Positions 28,467-37,374 are shown, numbered from the stretch's first letter. The stretch: DNA of 64,000 nt from Devosia sp. (GCA_015234425.1 JADGNE010000033.1:1-64000); one strand, 5' to 3'. Notes: generated from the sequence alone by a model not told the origin. Made by a program: numbers and translations.

Positions 28467-29626
28467 CGCCCTTCCAAAGACTCATCAATCGCTTCAAACG
28501 CCGCCATGGTGACCTTGGGCGGGCTGAGCGGGCGCGTAACGCGCACCGAAACATTATTTCCAATATGGCCCATAATGGCCTGGGTGAGATCGACGTCGCC
28601 GCAGCGCAGCTGGATCGGATCCGTCGGGGAACGATCGAACATGATCGTCTCGCCCGGTTTGATATTGATCAGGCGCGCCAGAGGCAGGTCCTGCTCATGC
28701 AGGATGGCATCGATCTCGACGTCCGCCTGGTAGATCTCGGTCGCAAGGTGACCTTCCCAGATCGGGTCGCGGCCGAATTTCTCGCCCATGAACATTTGCA
28801 ACAGCTGGTCGCGGATGGGCTCGATGGTGGCGTAGGGCAGCAGGATTTCGATCTTGCCACCGCGGTCGTCCATCTCGATCCGGAGTTCGATCAGGATGGC
28901 CGCGTTGTTCGGGCGGGAGATGGCCGCAAAACGCGGGTTGCTCTCCATGCGCTCGAGCTTGAAATTGACCTGGGTCACCGGCTCGAAGGCGCGGTGAGTG
29001 TCTTCCAGGATCAGCTCGATCATGCGCTGCGCCAGCGCCATCTCGATGGTCGTATAGGGACGACCCTCGACGCGGACATTGCCGCCGCTGCGACGCCCGC
29101 CGAGCAGCACGTCGATCATCGAATAGATGAGGTTGCTGTCGACGGTGAGGAGGCCGTAATTGCCCCATTCCTCGGCCTTGATGACCGAGAGGATCGCGGG
29201 CAGCGGAATGGAATTGAGATAGTCGCCGAACCGCACCGAAGAGATGGAGTCGAGCGAGACTTCAACGTTGTCCGACGTGAAATTGCGCAGCGAGGTCGTC
29301 GCCAGTCGCACGAGGCGATCGAAGACGATTTCCAGCATCGGCAGGCGTTCGTAGCTCACCAGCGCCGAATTGATCAGCGCCTGAACGCCGGAGAGTTCGA
29401 CATTGCTGGCCGCAGCCGCATCGAAGCCGAGGAGATTGTCGATCTCGTCCTGGTTGAGGACACGATCGATACCGTCAGCACCGCCATCGGCAGCCTGCAG
29501 CATCGCAGCCCAGTCTTCCATGCCCGGATCGTCGGCACCGGGAATATCGAACCCGCCACCGCTGCCGGTCAGAGCGTCGAGACCCCAGTTTTCAGAGAGT
29601 TTGTCTTGATCGGGAGGACCAGCCAT
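28463..29626 (-). CDS. fliM: flagellar motor switch protein FliM
   Basis: C-ring component that binds phospho-CheY and FliG. The 387-residue product has VLNQDEIDNLLGF (CheY-binding EIDNLL motif, about residues 56-68), a CheC-like middle domain (LEIVFDRLVRLATTSLRNFTS, LLGGRRSGGNVRVEGRPYT) and a C-terminal SpoA/FliN-like domain (LPLARLINIKPGETIMFD). The EIDNLL motif sits about 50 residues deeper than in E. coli because of an Asp/Gly-rich N-terminal extension. Adjoins fliL (TAATG overlap). Confidence 0.96.
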   Translation of the reverse strand: MAGPPDQDKLSENWGLDALTGSGGGFDIPGADDPGMEDWAAMLQAADGGADGIDRVLNQDEIDNLLGFDAAAASNVELSGVQALINSALVSYERLPMLEIVFDRLVRLATTSLRNFTSDNVEVSLDSISSVRFGDYLNSIPLPAILSVIKAEEWGNYGLLTVDSNLIYSMIDVLLGGRRSGGNVRVEGRPYTTIEMALAQRMIELILEDTHRAFEPVTQVNFKLERMESNPRFAAISRPNNAAILIELRIEMDDRGGKIEILLPYATIEPIRDQLLQMFMGEKFGRDPIWEGHLATEIYQADVEIDAILHEQDLPLARLINIKPGETIMFDRSPTDPIQLRCGDVDLTQAIMGHIGNNVSVRVTRPLSPPKVTMAAFEAIDESLEGR

Positions 29627-30126
29627 TACTGCACCAGAATTTCCTTGAAGAGCACGCTCTCGACCCGGGCCGGATAGACGGCCAGGTTGACGCGGCGCAG
29701 CAGCTCTTCCTTGAGGCGATAGATGCCGGCGGAGCCTTCGAGATCGCTCTTGCGCAGCTCGCGCATATAGACCTGGAAGGCATCAACGACCTTGGCGAGA
29801 CGCGGCTGGATGGCCGTCATGGTCTCCTCGTCGGCAACCTCGAGCGCAACCGTCAGCTTCATGTAGTTCTGCTGACCGTCGACGCTGTTGAGATTGACCA
29901 TCATCGGCTCGAGATTGAAGATGAAGGTATCGGCGGCAATCGCTGCAACGTCGCCCCCTGCCCCGTGCGCGCCGCTTGCATCAGTCGCACTGCCCGAGGA
30001 CAGGAAGAAGAAGAGGCCTGCGCCACCAACGAGGACGACTGCCGCTGCGGCGCCAATTATGACGAAGAGCTTGTTGATGCCTTTTTTGGTTGGCACCTCG
30101 GCACCAATTTCCGCTTCCGCCGCCAT
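29626..30126 (-). CDS. fliL: flagellar basal body-associated protein FliL
   Basis: 166-residue inner-membrane protein with one helix (LFVIIGAAAAVVLVGGAGLFFFL) and a periplasmic stomatin-like FliL domain (FNLEPMMVNLNSVDGQQNYMKLTVALEV, then YRLKEELLRRVNLAVYPARVESVLFKEILVQ). It supports stator function around the motor. The ATG at 30126 is chosen over an upstream in-frame start. It leads the fliL-fliM-DUF6468-motE operon. Confidence 0.92.
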   Translation of the reverse strand: MAAEAEIGAEVPTKKGINKLFVIIGAAAAVVLVGGAGLFFFLSSGSATDASGAHGAGGDVAAIAADTFIFNLEPMMVNLNSVDGQQNYMKLTVALEVADEETMTAIQPRLAKVVDAFQVYMRELRKSDLEGSAGIYRLKEELLRRVNLAVYPARVESVLFKEILVQ

Positions 30127-30194
30127 TCCACGCCCCAACAAATGCCGCTGTTTCCGGATGATTCCGGCTTGATGACCAGCTAATGCCATAGTGG

Positions 30195-30209
30195 TTAACG
30201 AGTCGTTAC
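30195..30209. promoter_or_regulatory. imperfect CtrA-like box upstream of fliL
   Basis: TTAA-CGAGTCG-TTAC, one mismatch from TTAA-N7-TTAA, about 70-85 bases upstream of the fliL start and in the region shared with flgF. Confidence 0.45.
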
Positions 30210-30327
30210 TTTTGCCATGTTTTAGGCACATTCTGCCCGGCAGGAATTACCCACCGGCAGTTTTACCCATCACCCGCCCCAGCTCGACCACTCACCTAAC
30301 CTATTGATTTTGCTAGAATTAGTGATC

Positions 30328-30343
30328 TGGCATGGTTTCTGCA
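30328..30343 (+). promoter_or_regulatory. sigma-54 promoter of the flgF-flgG-flgA-flgH operon
   Basis: TGGCATGGTTTCTGCA: GG and GC separated by exactly ten bases, close to the consensus TGGCACG-N4-TTGCA. It lies 72 bases upstream of the flgF start. Confidence 0.75.
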
Positions 30344-30414
30344 TTGTTAACAGCGAGGCGGCAGGCTTGGGGAAGCAGGCCACCTCGGGGACTGTGAACC
30401 GGGGACCGGGGCAA

Positions 30415-31152
30415 ATGGAAAACGCACAACTCATCAGCCTGTCGCGCCAAGTCGCGCTGCAGCGCCAGATGGACATGCTGGCCAACAATATGGCCAACGT
30501 GAATACGACTGGCTTCAAGGCCGAGCAGATGCTGTTCGAAGAATATGCGATGCCGGTGGCATCCCATCGCGGCTTCTCCGGCCAGGACCAGACGCTCTCC
30601 TATGTGCAGGACTGGGCAACGATCCAGGACTTTGCTGCCGGCCCGATGGTGCAGTCCGGTGGAGACTTTGACGTCGCCATCATGGGTGACGGCTTCTTTG
30701 CCGTGCAGACGGCCGGCGGTGAACGCTGGACCCGCGCCGGCGCCTTTCAGCTCAACAACACCGGCACCCTCGTCGACCTTTCCGGTAATCCGGTGCTCGG
30801 CGAAGGTGGCCCGATCCAGTTCGGCCCCGAAGAAACCGACATCGCCATTGCAGCCGACGGTTCGATCTCGTCCAGCGCCGGCCCCAAGGGCAAGCTGCGC
30901 GTCGTCGAGTTCGAGGAACCGCAGGAACTGATCCGCCAGGGCAGCAATCTCTTCTCCGGTGGCACGCCCATCGCCAACGTCAATTCCACGGTCATGCACG
31001 GCTTTGTCGAGCGCTCCAACGTTTCCGGCGTCGCCGAAATGTCCGAAATGATCCGCGTCACCCGCACGTACGAATCCATCGCATCACTGGCCCAGAAGCA
31101 GGATGAGTTGCGCCGCAACGCCATCCAGCGCCTCGGCGACACCAACGCTTGA
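30415..31152 (+). CDS. flgF: flagellar basal-body rod protein FlgF
   Basis: 245-residue rod protein. It begins MENAQLISLSRQVALQRQMDMLANNMANVNTTGFKAEQ and ends with FVERSNVSGVAEMSEMIRVTRTYESI, both standard for the rod family. The ATG at 30415 follows GGGGACCGGGG. First gene of a four-gene operon downstream of a sigma-54 element. Confidence 0.96.
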   Translation: MENAQLISLSRQVALQRQMDMLANNMANVNTTGFKAEQMLFEEYAMPVASHRGFSGQDQTLSYVQDWATIQDFAAGPMVQSGGDFDVAIMGDGFFAVQTAGGERWTRAGAFQLNNTGTLVDLSGNPVLGEGGPIQFGPEETDIAIAADGSISSSAGPKGKLRVVEFEEPQELIRQGSNLFSGGTPIANVNSTVMHGFVERSNVSGVAEMSEMIRVTRTYESIASLAQKQDELRRNAIQRLGDTNA

Positions 31153-31167
31153 GATTGAGGACCTGAG

Positions 31168-31953
31168 ATGAAAGCTCTTTATATTGCATCGACCGGCATG
31201 AGCGCGCAGGAACGCAATGTCGAAGTCATTTCCAACAATATCGCCAACATGCGCACCGCCGGCTTCAAGCGCCAGCGTGCGGAATTCGAAGACCTGCTCT
31301 ACCAGCAGATCTCCCGCGCCGGCTCGCAGACGTCCGACCAGGGCACACTCGTCCCCGCAGGCCTCGAGATCGGTTCGGGCGTGCGCACAGTGGCAACGCC
31401 CCGCGTGATGAGCCAGGGTAGCGTCAACGTCACCGAACGCGAGCTCGACGTCGCCATCCGCGGCGAAGGCTTCTTCATGATCGACCTGCCCGATGGGCGC
31501 ACGGCCTATACCCGCGACGGCTCCTTCGAGCGCAGCCCGGAAGGCACGCTGGTCAATTCGAGCGGCTACCAGATGACCGGCGGGATCACCATTCCCGGCG
31601 ACGTCACCTCGGTCAGCATTTCGCCCAGCGGGCTTGTCGAAGGCTTTCAGGGCAACGACACCACCGCACGCACGCTCGGCCAGATCCAGCTCGCCCGCTT
31701 CACCAACAAGTCGGGCCTGGAATCGATGGGCGACAACATGTTCCTCGAAACCGGCGCCAGCGGCCCGGCCCAGGTGGGACTGCCCAACGCCGACAGCAAC
31801 GGCAATCTGCTGCAGAACTACCTCGAAATGGCCAACGTCAATTCGGTGACCGAAATCGCCGATCTGATCGCTGCCCAGCGTGCCTATGAAATGAACGCTC
31901 GTGTCATCTCCGGCGCCGACCAGATGATGCAGGCGACCAGCCAGCTGCGCTGA
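31168..31953 (+). CDS. flgG: flagellar distal rod protein FlgG
   Basis: 261-residue distal rod protein: MKALYIASTGMSAQERNVEVISNNIANMRTAGFKRQRAEFEDLLYQ at the start, LVPAGLEIGSGVRTVATPR in the middle and LEMANVNSVTEIADLIAAQRAYEMNARVI at the end. Length is typical (~262). It follows flgF by 15 bases. Confidence 0.97.
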   Translation: MKALYIASTGMSAQERNVEVISNNIANMRTAGFKRQRAEFEDLLYQQISRAGSQTSDQGTLVPAGLEIGSGVRTVATPRVMSQGSVNVTERELDVAIRGEGFFMIDLPDGRTAYTRDGSFERSPEGTLVNSSGYQMTGGITIPGDVTSVSISPSGLVEGFQGNDTTARTLGQIQLARFTNKSGLESMGDNMFLETGASGPAQVGLPNADSNGNLLQNYLEMANVNSVTEIADLIAAQRAYEMNARVISGADQMMQATSQLR

Positions 31954-31965
31954 TAGGAGGCCGTG

Positions 31966-32913
31966 ATGACGCGTTTTCGTTCCGTGACCGCTGCACTTGC
32001 CCTGTCGCTTCTGGCGGGCTCCGCCCTTGCAGCCCCCGTCCTGCGCGGCGACATCGTCGTCGTCGACCCGGTCGTGACGGCCGGCGACATGTTCGAGGAT
32101 GCAGGCGCTTTCGCGAATACCCCGATCTTCGGCGCTCCGGCGCCGGGCACGACCGGACTGGTCGACCTCAGCGCCATCAAGGCTGCCGCAGCACGCGTCG
32201 GCATCACCGCCTTCGGCAGCAACGGTTTTGACCGCATTCGCGTCTCGCGTTCGGCAACGCTGGTCGACGAAACCCTGCTCAAGGACATGATCACGGCCGA
32301 TCTCAAGGCCCGTGGCATCCTCGGCAATGGCATGCATGCCGACATCATGCTGTCGCAGGGCTTTTCGCCGGTGAACGTGGCGACCGACACGGATCCGGCC
32401 CGCCTCGAGCAGCTGCGCTACCACCCAAACCGCAACGACTTCACCGCCCGCTTCACGCTCTCGGGCCTCAGCCGCCCGCTCGACGTGTCGGGCAGCATCA
32501 TGATCTCCGTCGATGCACCGCACCTGGCGTCGACACTTCCCGCCGGTACGGTGCTGATGCCAGAGCACATCGTCATGCGCCCGATCCCGGTGCGCGATGC
32601 CGACAGCCTGGGCGTCGCCCAGCTCGACCAGCTGGTGGGCAAGGCCCTTCGCCGTCAGAGCCGTGATGGCGTGGTGCTGCGCGCCGCCGACATCACCGAG
32701 CCCCTGGCCGTCACCAAGAACGAACTCGTCACCATCGTCTTCCGCCAGGGCCCGATGACCCTGACCGTCAAGGGTCAGGCCGTCACCAGCGCCGCCAAGG
32801 GAACGCCGGTGCAAGTCATCAACCTCATGTCCAAGCGCATCATCAGCGCTACTGCCATCGCGCCCGGCACGGTCCAGGTGACCTCTGCCCCGCTGGCGCT
32901 GGCCGGCCTCTAA
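31966..32913 (+). CDS. flgA: flagellar P-ring assembly chaperone FlgA
   Basis: 315-residue periplasmic chaperone for FlgI polymerisation. A Sec signal (FRSVTAALALSLLAGSALAA) is followed by ILRGDIVVVDPVVTAGDMFEDAG-type sequence and the SAF-like C-terminal domain (LPAGTVLMPEHIVMRPIPVRD, then LRRQSRDGVVLRAADITEPLAV and NLMSKRIISATAIAPGTVQV). GTG and ATG starts are adjacent; the ATG at 31966 is five bases from AGGAGG and is preferred. Confidence 0.93.
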   Translation: MTRFRSVTAALALSLLAGSALAAPVLRGDIVVVDPVVTAGDMFEDAGAFANTPIFGAPAPGTTGLVDLSAIKAAAARVGITAFGSNGFDRIRVSRSATLVDETLLKDMITADLKARGILGNGMHADIMLSQGFSPVNVATDTDPARLEQLRYHPNRNDFTARFTLSGLSRPLDVSGSIMISVDAPHLASTLPAGTVLMPEHIVMRPIPVRDADSLGVAQLDQLVGKALRRQSRDGVVLRAADITEPLAVTKNELVTIVFRQGPMTLTVKGQAVTSAAKGTPVQVINLMSKRIISATAIAPGTVQVTSAPLALAGL

Positions 32914-32927
32914 TTGGATTGCTCGCT

Positions 32928-33665
32928 ATGAACCTTCTCAAGATCGCCACCATCATCACCCTGGCCGGCTCGCTTGCAGCGTGCAACACCATGGACCGCC
33001 TCGCCGACGTCGGCCGCGCCCCGTCGCTGACCGCCATCCAGGACCCGACCACCCTGGCCGGCTACCAGCCCGTGCGCATGCCCATGCCCGAGCCGATCGC
33101 CGACACCTATCAGTCGAACTCGCTCTATCGCACTTCGGCCAAGGGCTTCTTCAAGGATGAGCGCGCCCACCGCATCGGAGACATCCTGACCATTGTCGTG
33201 ACCATCGACGACAGCGCCCAGATCGACAACTCCACCCAGCGCAGCCGCGCCTCGACCAATTCGGCAGGCATGGGCGGCATCTTCGGCTCTGCCGTGACCA
33301 ATATCTCGGGTGGCAGCATCGATCCGGCCGCGGCCATCGACCTGACCTCGGGCATCAATGATGCCGGCGCCGGTTCGGTCAACCGCTCGGAAAGCCTCGA
33401 AACCTCGGTTGCCGCGGTGGTCACCCAGGTTCTCCCGAATGGCAATCTCGTCGTCGAAGGCCGGCAGGAAGTGCGCGTCAACTTCGAGGTCCGCGACCTC
33501 ATCGTCACCGGCATCGTCCGCCCCTCTGACATCCAGGCCAACAACACCATCCCGTCCACCAAGATCGCCGAGGCCCGTATTTCCTACGGTGGCCGTGGCC
33601 AGATCACCGACGTGCAGCAGCCGCGCTACGGCCAGCAGGTCCTGGACGCCATCCTGCCCTTCTAA
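32928..33665 (+). CDS. flgH: flagellar L-ring lipoprotein FlgH
   Basis: 245-residue outer-membrane L-ring subunit. The lipobox LAGSLAAC places the lipidated Cys near residue 21. Downstream are SNSLYRTSAKGFFKDERAHRIGDILTIVV and TQVLPNGNLVVEGRQEVRVNFEVRDLIVTGIVRPSDI, the conserved FlgH blocks. The ATG at 32928 gives a normal lipoprotein signal. Last gene of the flgF-flgG-flgA-flgH operon. Confidence 0.96.
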   Translation: MNLLKIATIITLAGSLAACNTMDRLADVGRAPSLTAIQDPTTLAGYQPVRMPMPEPIADTYQSNSLYRTSAKGFFKDERAHRIGDILTIVVTIDDSAQIDNSTQRSRASTNSAGMGGIFGSAVTNISGGSIDPAAAIDLTSGINDAGAGSVNRSESLETSVAAVVTQVLPNGNLVVEGRQEVRVNFEVRDLIVTGIVRPSDIQANNTIPSTKIAEARISYGGRGQITDVQQPRYGQQVLDAILPF

Positions 33666-33773
33666 GGCAGGCTCCCCAAGAATTCGGCCGCGCTGTCCCC
33701 AATTCGCGCTGCCGCATATCCCCGGGCCCTCCAGAAGGGGGGCTCCGGCCCGGCAGAAGCCACAAGGCCAATC

Positions 33774-33812
33774 AAGAGGCGCAGCTCCCCGGCTGCGCTT
33801 CTGCCCGTTTTG
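33774..33812 (+). terminator. possible terminator after flgH
   Basis: GAGGCGCAGC / GCTGCGCTTC stem with a six-base loop, followed eight bases later by TTTT, about 110 bases past flgH. The T run is weak and separated from the stem. Confidence 0.45.
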
Positions 33813-33898
33813 AGGGGGTGTGGCTAGACGCCGTTTTTGGGGCGCGGGAACCGATTGGCCGCGATAGGCTTCCCGTTCTGGTGAAGGAGGACTGCCGG

Positions 33899-34048
33899 AT
33901 GAATATGGGTGTCGGGATTGCCATTGGGGTCGCCTTGGGCGTGGCGATTGGGGCGATGATGGACAATATCGGGGTCGGGATTGCCATTGGCGTTGCCATC
34001 GGGATTGCGCTGGCGGCGGCTTTCAACAAAGGCGGGAGCCGGAAGTAG
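33899..34048 (+). CDS. small glycine-zipper membrane protein
   Basis: 49-residue, strongly hydrophobic protein. Two near copies of GVGIAIGVA(L/I)G(V/I)A form a tandem glycine-zipper hairpin separated by MMDN. The ATG at 33899 has GGAGG eight bases upstream. Similar mini-proteins are common but have no assigned function; membrane insertion is the safe inference. It is flanked by flgH and an M32 peptidase and does not look flagellar. Confidence 0.7.
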   Translation: MNMGVGIAIGVALGVAIGAMMDNIGVGIAIGVAIGIALAAAFNKGGSRK

Positions 34049-34108
34049 CGGGGCCTTGCTCGCGCCAAGAGGCTGTGAAACACCTTTGGCACATTCAAGG
34101 AGCCAGAT

Positions 34109-35608
34109 ATGTCCTTCCAGAAACTTGATGATCTCGGCCGCAGGCTTGAAGCGCTGGAGCATGCGCTCGCCATTTTGGGGGCCGACGAAGCAACCCATAT
34201 GGCAGTGGGCGGGGGCGACAAGCGCGCCGAGGCCATGTCGAACCTGGCGGGCATGTATCACGCCCAGGCGACGGCCCCGGAAATCCGTGACTGGATCGAG
34301 GCTGCCAAGGCCAGTGAGCTGACGCCCGACCAGGCCCTGGCTGTCGCCGAGTTCGAGCGTAGCTATGTCAACGCCACCTGCCTGCCGACCGAATTCGTCG
34401 AGCGCCGCACCGCGACCACAATGCGCTCCGAGCAGCTCTGGCGCGACCTGCGGGCCAAGGGCGACTGGGACAGTTTTCTGCCCGCACTCGAAGGCGTCGT
34501 GGCGCTCGCACGCGAAGAGGCGCAATTGCGCGCCGACGCGCTGGGGCTCGCACCCTATGACGCGCTGATGGACCAGTTCGATCCGGGCAATCGCACCGCC
34601 GATATCGACGGCGTCTTTGCCGACCTCAAGAGCTTCCTCAAGGGCTTCGTGCCCGAGGCTCTCGCGGTTCAGGAGGAGCGCCGCGCAAAAACGCCGCGAA
34701 AAGACCTCAACGGCCCCTACCCCATTGAAAAGCAGCGCGAGCTCGGGCTGGCTGCCATGCGAGCAGTCGGGTTTGATTTCACCCATGGCTCGCTGGCCGT
34801 CTCGCACCACCCCTTCTGCGGCGGCGTGCCGACCGATGTGCGCATGACCACGCGCTATCGCACCGACCAGTTCCTGCCCTCGCTGATGGGCGTTCTGCAT
34901 GAGACGGGCCATGCGCTCTACGAGCAGGGCCTGCCCAAGGAATGGTCGCACTGGCCGCTCGGCAAGGCGCGCGGCATGGGCTTGCACGAAAGCCAGAGCC
35001 TGTTCGTGGAAATGCAGCTCTCGCGCAGCCCCGAATTCTGGGAATTCATGCTGCCGCTGGTGCACCAGCACCTCGGCGAAGACGCCATTCCGGGCTGGGA
35101 CATCGCCGATATTCTCAATGAGGTGAACCATGTCGAGCGCGGCTATATCCGTGTCGATGCCGACGAGGTCACTTATCCGCTCCACGTCATCCTGCGCTAC
35201 GAGCTCGAGCAGGAGCTGATTGCCGGCACGCTCGAGGCCAGCCAGATCCCCGAGGCCTGGGACGCCAAGATGACCGAATATCTCGGCATTTCGACGATCA
35301 ACAACCCCAAGGATGGCCCCATGCAGGACGTGCACTGGCCGGCCGGATCCTTTGGCTATTTCCCGAGCTATACACTGGGCGCGATGATCGCGGCGCAGCA
35401 ATGGGCGGCCATGGAGCGTGCCCTGCCCAACGCGACCGACATGGTGCGCCAGGGTGATTTCTCAGCCATCAACCAGTGGCGCGCGGACAATATCTGGCGC
35501 GAGGCCTCGCGCCTCTCGACGCCTGATCTCATCACCAAGGCCACGGGCGAACCGCTCAACGCCGATCATTTCAAGGCTCATCTCAAGCGCCGCTACGGTC
35601 GGATCTGA
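34109..35608 (+). CDS. M32 family metallocarboxypeptidase (Taq type)
   Basis: 499-residue zinc carboxypeptidase. The metal site is HETGH in SLMGVLHETGHALYEQGLP, with the downstream Glu in GMGLHESQSLFVE. Helical N-terminal segments and the SHHPFCGGVPTDVRMTTRY block match family M32. Members trim C-terminal residues from peptides and are cytoplasmic. AAGGAG precedes the ATG at 34109. Confidence 0.92.
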   Translation: MSFQKLDDLGRRLEALEHALAILGADEATHMAVGGGDKRAEAMSNLAGMYHAQATAPEIRDWIEAAKASELTPDQALAVAEFERSYVNATCLPTEFVERRTATTMRSEQLWRDLRAKGDWDSFLPALEGVVALAREEAQLRADALGLAPYDALMDQFDPGNRTADIDGVFADLKSFLKGFVPEALAVQEERRAKTPRKDLNGPYPIEKQRELGLAAMRAVGFDFTHGSLAVSHHPFCGGVPTDVRMTTRYRTDQFLPSLMGVLHETGHALYEQGLPKEWSHWPLGKARGMGLHESQSLFVEMQLSRSPEFWEFMLPLVHQHLGEDAIPGWDIADILNEVNHVERGYIRVDADEVTYPLHVILRYELEQELIAGTLEASQIPEAWDAKMTEYLGISTINNPKDGPMQDVHWPAGSFGYFPSYTLGAMIAAQQWAAMERALPNATDMVRQGDFSAINQWRADNIWREASRLSTPDLITKATGEPLNADHFKAHLKRRYGRI

Positions 35609-35703
35609 CCTCCGCGGCGCATTTGCAGCGAAAATGTCGAAATGCCAGAATTGGTTCGTCGCCATTATGAGGGGCGCTTCTGCCCCGCGGAAAGGAACGA
35701 GCC

Positions 35704-36120
35704 ATGCGTGTGATGGTCTTTGTGAAAGCGACTGCAGACAGTGAAGCCGCGGTACAGGCTACCCCGGAAATGTTCGAGGCAATGGGCCGGTACAATGAGC
35801 AGCTGATCAATGCCGGCATCGTGCTCGCCGGCGATGGGCTAAAACCCTCGTCCCAGGGCAAGCGCGTGGTGTTCAGCGGCGCCAATCGCAGCGTCTATGA
35901 CGGCCCCTTCGCCGAGACCAAGGAACTGGTCGCCGGCTATTGGCTCTGGCAGGTGCGGGACATGGATGAGGCGGTGGAATGGGTCAAGCGCTGCCCCAAC
36001 CCCATGTTCACCGACAGCGAGATCGAAATCCGCCCGGTTTATGAAATGGCAGATTTTGCCGACATCATGACGCCGGAATCCAAAACCCTGCACGAGGACA
36101 ATGCCCACAGGGTGGGCTAA
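35704..36120 (+). CDS. YciI family protein
   Basis: 138-residue protein of the YCII/DGPF family: MRVMVFVKATADSEAAV, then the conserved DGLKPSSQGKRVVFSGANRSVYDGPFAETKELVAGYWLWQV segment. Stand-alone members, often linked to ECF sigma factors elsewhere, have no fixed role. AAAGGAACG precedes the ATG. Confidence 0.8.
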   Translation: MRVMVFVKATADSEAAVQATPEMFEAMGRYNEQLINAGIVLAGDGLKPSSQGKRVVFSGANRSVYDGPFAETKELVAGYWLWQVRDMDEAVEWVKRCPNPMFTDSEIEIRPVYEMADFADIMTPESKTLHEDNAHRVG

Positions 36121-36129
36121 AACCCGGAC

Positions 36130-36158
36130 AAAAAAAAGAGCCCGCATCGCTGCGGGCT
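36130..36158 (-). terminator. Rho-independent terminator of dksA
   Basis: On the minus strand AGCCCGCA-GCGA-TGCGGGCT is followed by C and eight T, about 25 bases past the dksA stop codon. Confidence 0.9.
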
Positions 36159-36182
36159 TTCAAAGGTCAGTTGTCGCGGCGA

Positions 36183-36599
36183 TCACTCGTCGCGATACAC
36201 TTTTTCGCGGCGCTCATGCAGTTCCTGGGCTTCCAGGCTCAGCGTTGCGATGGGACGGGCATCGAGGCGGGCGACGCCGATGGGGTCGCCGGTTTCCTCG
36301 CAGAACCCATAGGTCCCTTCATCAATGCGCTTGATGGCAGAATCGATCTTGGCGATCAGCTTGCGCTGCCGATCGCGGGTGCGCAGCTCAAGCGAACGAT
36401 CGCTCTCGGAGCTGGCACGATCTGCCATGTCTGGGTGGTTCTGGCTCTCTTCCTGGAGGTTCTCCAGCGTCTCCCGGCTCTCGCGAAGGATTTCCTCTTT
36501 CCACGCGAAAAGCTTGTTCCGGAAGTATTCCCGCATCCGCGGGTTCATGAACGGCTCGTCTTCACTGGGCCGGTATTCCAAGACATCAACCGAAGACAT
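36183..36599 (-). CDS. dksA: RNA polymerase-binding transcription factor DksA
   Basis: 138-residue secondary-channel factor that works with ppGpp on RNA polymerase. The coiled-coil core carries MREYFRNKLFAWKEEILRES and ADRASSESDRSLELRTRDRQRKLIAKIDSAIKRI, with the coiled-coil tip DRASSE. In the zinc-finger region only one of the four Cys remains (YGFCEETGDPIGVARLDARPIATLSLEAQE), as in many alphaproteobacterial DksA proteins. The start is the ATG at 36599 (MSSVDVLEY). Confidence 0.93.
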   Translation of the reverse strand: MSSVDVLEYRPSEDEPFMNPRMREYFRNKLFAWKEEILRESRETLENLQEESQNHPDMADRASSESDRSLELRTRDRQRKLIAKIDSAIKRIDEGTYGFCEETGDPIGVARLDARPIATLSLEAQELHERREKVYRDE

Positions 36600-36780
36600 C
36601 AGCAGTTTTAACTCCAATGCGCCCCTATAGGCGGCCTATATAGGCCCCTGCTGATTGTCGAGCAAGCGTCGATATTACGCAGGTGCAAATTGGAAAAAGG
36701 GTTTTGGAAACAACACTCTAGGGAATTTTGACAAGAAGTTGATTGACTTTCCACCCTCTTGTCAGCCGCTCAGAAGCGAC

Positions 36781-37209
36781 TCAAAGAGAGGGGAATCGCC
36801 CGAGTTTGGCCAGTTCGACGCGCACGCGAAGCTCGATTTCATCGATCACTTCATCAAGCCCCGGCTCGACCCGGTCGCGCATGGTCTGAAGCTGGTCGAC
36901 CAGGGCATCCAACCGCTCTGGCGCGACTTTGCCGACCAGAAGGTCCGCCTTCACCGTTTCGAGCACATCCAGCATCGACGCGCCGCGGCGGACGGCCCGA
37001 CGTCGACCAGTAAGCGCGTCACCAACGCCCTGCAGCGCCAGGATCGCGTCGAGAGCGGCGAGCGGCATCACCGGCGAGGCGGCCGAAGGCCGCGCGGGTG
37101 CACTGATTCCGGCCAATGAAAACGCCTGGCCTCCAGCGTTGCGGCCCACGGCAGCGCGACTTGCAACACTCGACATGCGATTGGCGGACTCGATACGCAC
37201 GGACTGCAT
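36781..37209 (-). CDS. fliX: flagellar assembly regulator FliX
   Basis: 142-residue protein matching FliX: MQSVRIESANRM at the start and the C-terminal LDVLETVKADLLVGKVAPERLDALVDQLQTMRDRVEPGLDEVIDEIELRVRVELAKLG. In Caulobacter FliX couples basal-body assembly to FlbD, the activator of sigma-54 flagellar promoters. The ATG at 37209 follows GAGGGTT. It is divergent from flgI and a perfect CtrA-like box lies about 45 bases upstream. Confidence 0.88.
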   Translation of the reverse strand: MQSVRIESANRMSSVASRAAVGRNAGGQAFSLAGISAPARPSAASPVMPLAALDAILALQGVGDALTGRRRAVRRGASMLDVLETVKADLLVGKVAPERLDALVDQLQTMRDRVEPGLDEVIDEIELRVRVELAKLGRFPSL

Positions 37210-37253
37210 AACCCTCACGAAAAACCGATACCGGCAAAATCTGCCCGACATGG

Positions 37254-37268
37254 TTAATGCCCGCTTAA
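37254..37268. promoter_or_regulatory. CtrA-like box upstream of fliX
   Basis: TTAA-TGCCCGC-TTAA, an exact match to TTAA-N7-TTAA, 45-60 bases upstream of the fliX start in the divergent fliX/flgI region. Confidence 0.7.
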
Positions 37269-37374
37269 TGAGGGCGGCAAGAATTGCTCGGCAGCGCCAG
37301 CTTTCCGCATGAACGAGACCGCAGGGAGCGCTTTTCACTTTCACTTTCATAGACTTAGAAATATTTCAGCAAAC

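Noticed and set aside
37269-37374. Sigma-54 promoter for fliX on the minus strand
   Set aside because: TGGCGC...GAGCAA has GG-N9-GC spacing, one base short of the required ten.
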